A program made the translations under genes and the position numbers. A stretch of DNA of 62,616 nucleotides from NCBI GenBank assembly GCA_016839245.1, contig JAEOUN010000039.1, forward strand, positions 1-62,616, given 5' to 3'. The DNA is from Candidatus Thorarchaeota archaeon. GTDB lineage: Archaea > Asgardarchaeota > Thorarchaeia > Thorarchaeales > Thorarchaeaceae. Position 1 is the first letter of the stretch, and each line of letters opens with the position of its first letter. The notes below the pieces were generated by a model, which worked only from the letters and a program-made list of their open reading frames with translations, ran no database searches and was not told the origin of the DNA. Shown here one piece after another: positions 62,601 through 62,616 of the stretch.

Positions 62601-62616
62601 ATTTCACCTATGAAAC

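Noticed and set aside
1..62616. tRNA or rRNA genes
   Set aside because: No GGTTCRANNCC arm with matching cloverleaf arms and no rRNA-like GC-rich block was found; single TTCGA-like hits are inside coding genes.
42246..62616. Classical insertion sequence
   Set aside because: No transposase motif and no pair of terminal inverted repeats flanking a gene; repeats are direct.

Overview
The window is archaeal and most likely from an Asgard lineage, perhaps Thorarchaeota-like. Coding is moderately AT-rich, start regions carry GGTGAT/GGAGGTGA ribosome-binding sites, and AT-rich TATA-type promoters are visible. Archaeal or anaerobe-typical families include F420-type LLM flavin oxidoreductases, a neelaredoxin-type superoxide reductase, a minimal SufB/SufC pair, a mismatch DNA glycosylase and several VapBC pairs. 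No rRNA, tRNA or CRISPR array was found. The Asgard placement is inference from gene content; the archaeal call is firmer.

From 1 to about 42.2 kb the window is mostly chromosome-like. It opens with a partial MutY/MIG-type glycosylase and a flavoprotein, followed by two LLM oxidoreductases and two large winged-helix regulators. An 880-bp stretch holding only very small ORFs comes next. After it lie an MFS transporter, endonuclease III, a glycosyltransferase, serS, smsCB and an oxidative-stress group (C-GCAxxG-C-C protein, rubrerythrin-like protein, ECF S component, superoxide reductase). Then come transketolase, a surface protein, a FMN-protein/MarR/RNase Z-like operon, GNATs, MFS transporters, a Ca/Na exchanger, a glycyl radical enzyme and glutamate dehydrogenase. 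Several micropeptide genes missed by length cut-offs sit here: a three-gene operon at 18274-18575 with its own TATA box and intrinsic-like terminator, and two Asp/Trp-repeat peptides at 25140 and 27205.

From about 42.2 kb to the right edge the architecture changes. Thirteen copies (A-M) of a related repeat, all in the same orientation, separate short gene modules of 0.5-3.5 kb. The modules are typical mobile cargo: four VapBC pairs, a RelE/antitoxin pair, an HNH nuclease, a ribbon-helix-helix membrane protein with partner, an S9 peptidase, a bacteriocin-like hydrophobic protein with M48 peptidase and RDD/SpoIIM protein, a secreted lipase-like protein interrupted by an in-frame TAG, a YCF48-like protein and a glycine-zipper secreted protein. 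The layout resembles an integron cassette array, but the repeats do not match attC and no integrase is visible.

The longest repeat copies (A, E, I, K) carry two tiny ORFs, each preceded by a ribosome-binding site and overlapping as TGATG. Copies A and E differ largely at synonymous or conservative positions and keep the second ORF at exactly 26 codons, so the repeat appears to have been, or still to be, a translated micro-operon. This repeat system is the best candidate in the window for something undescribed.
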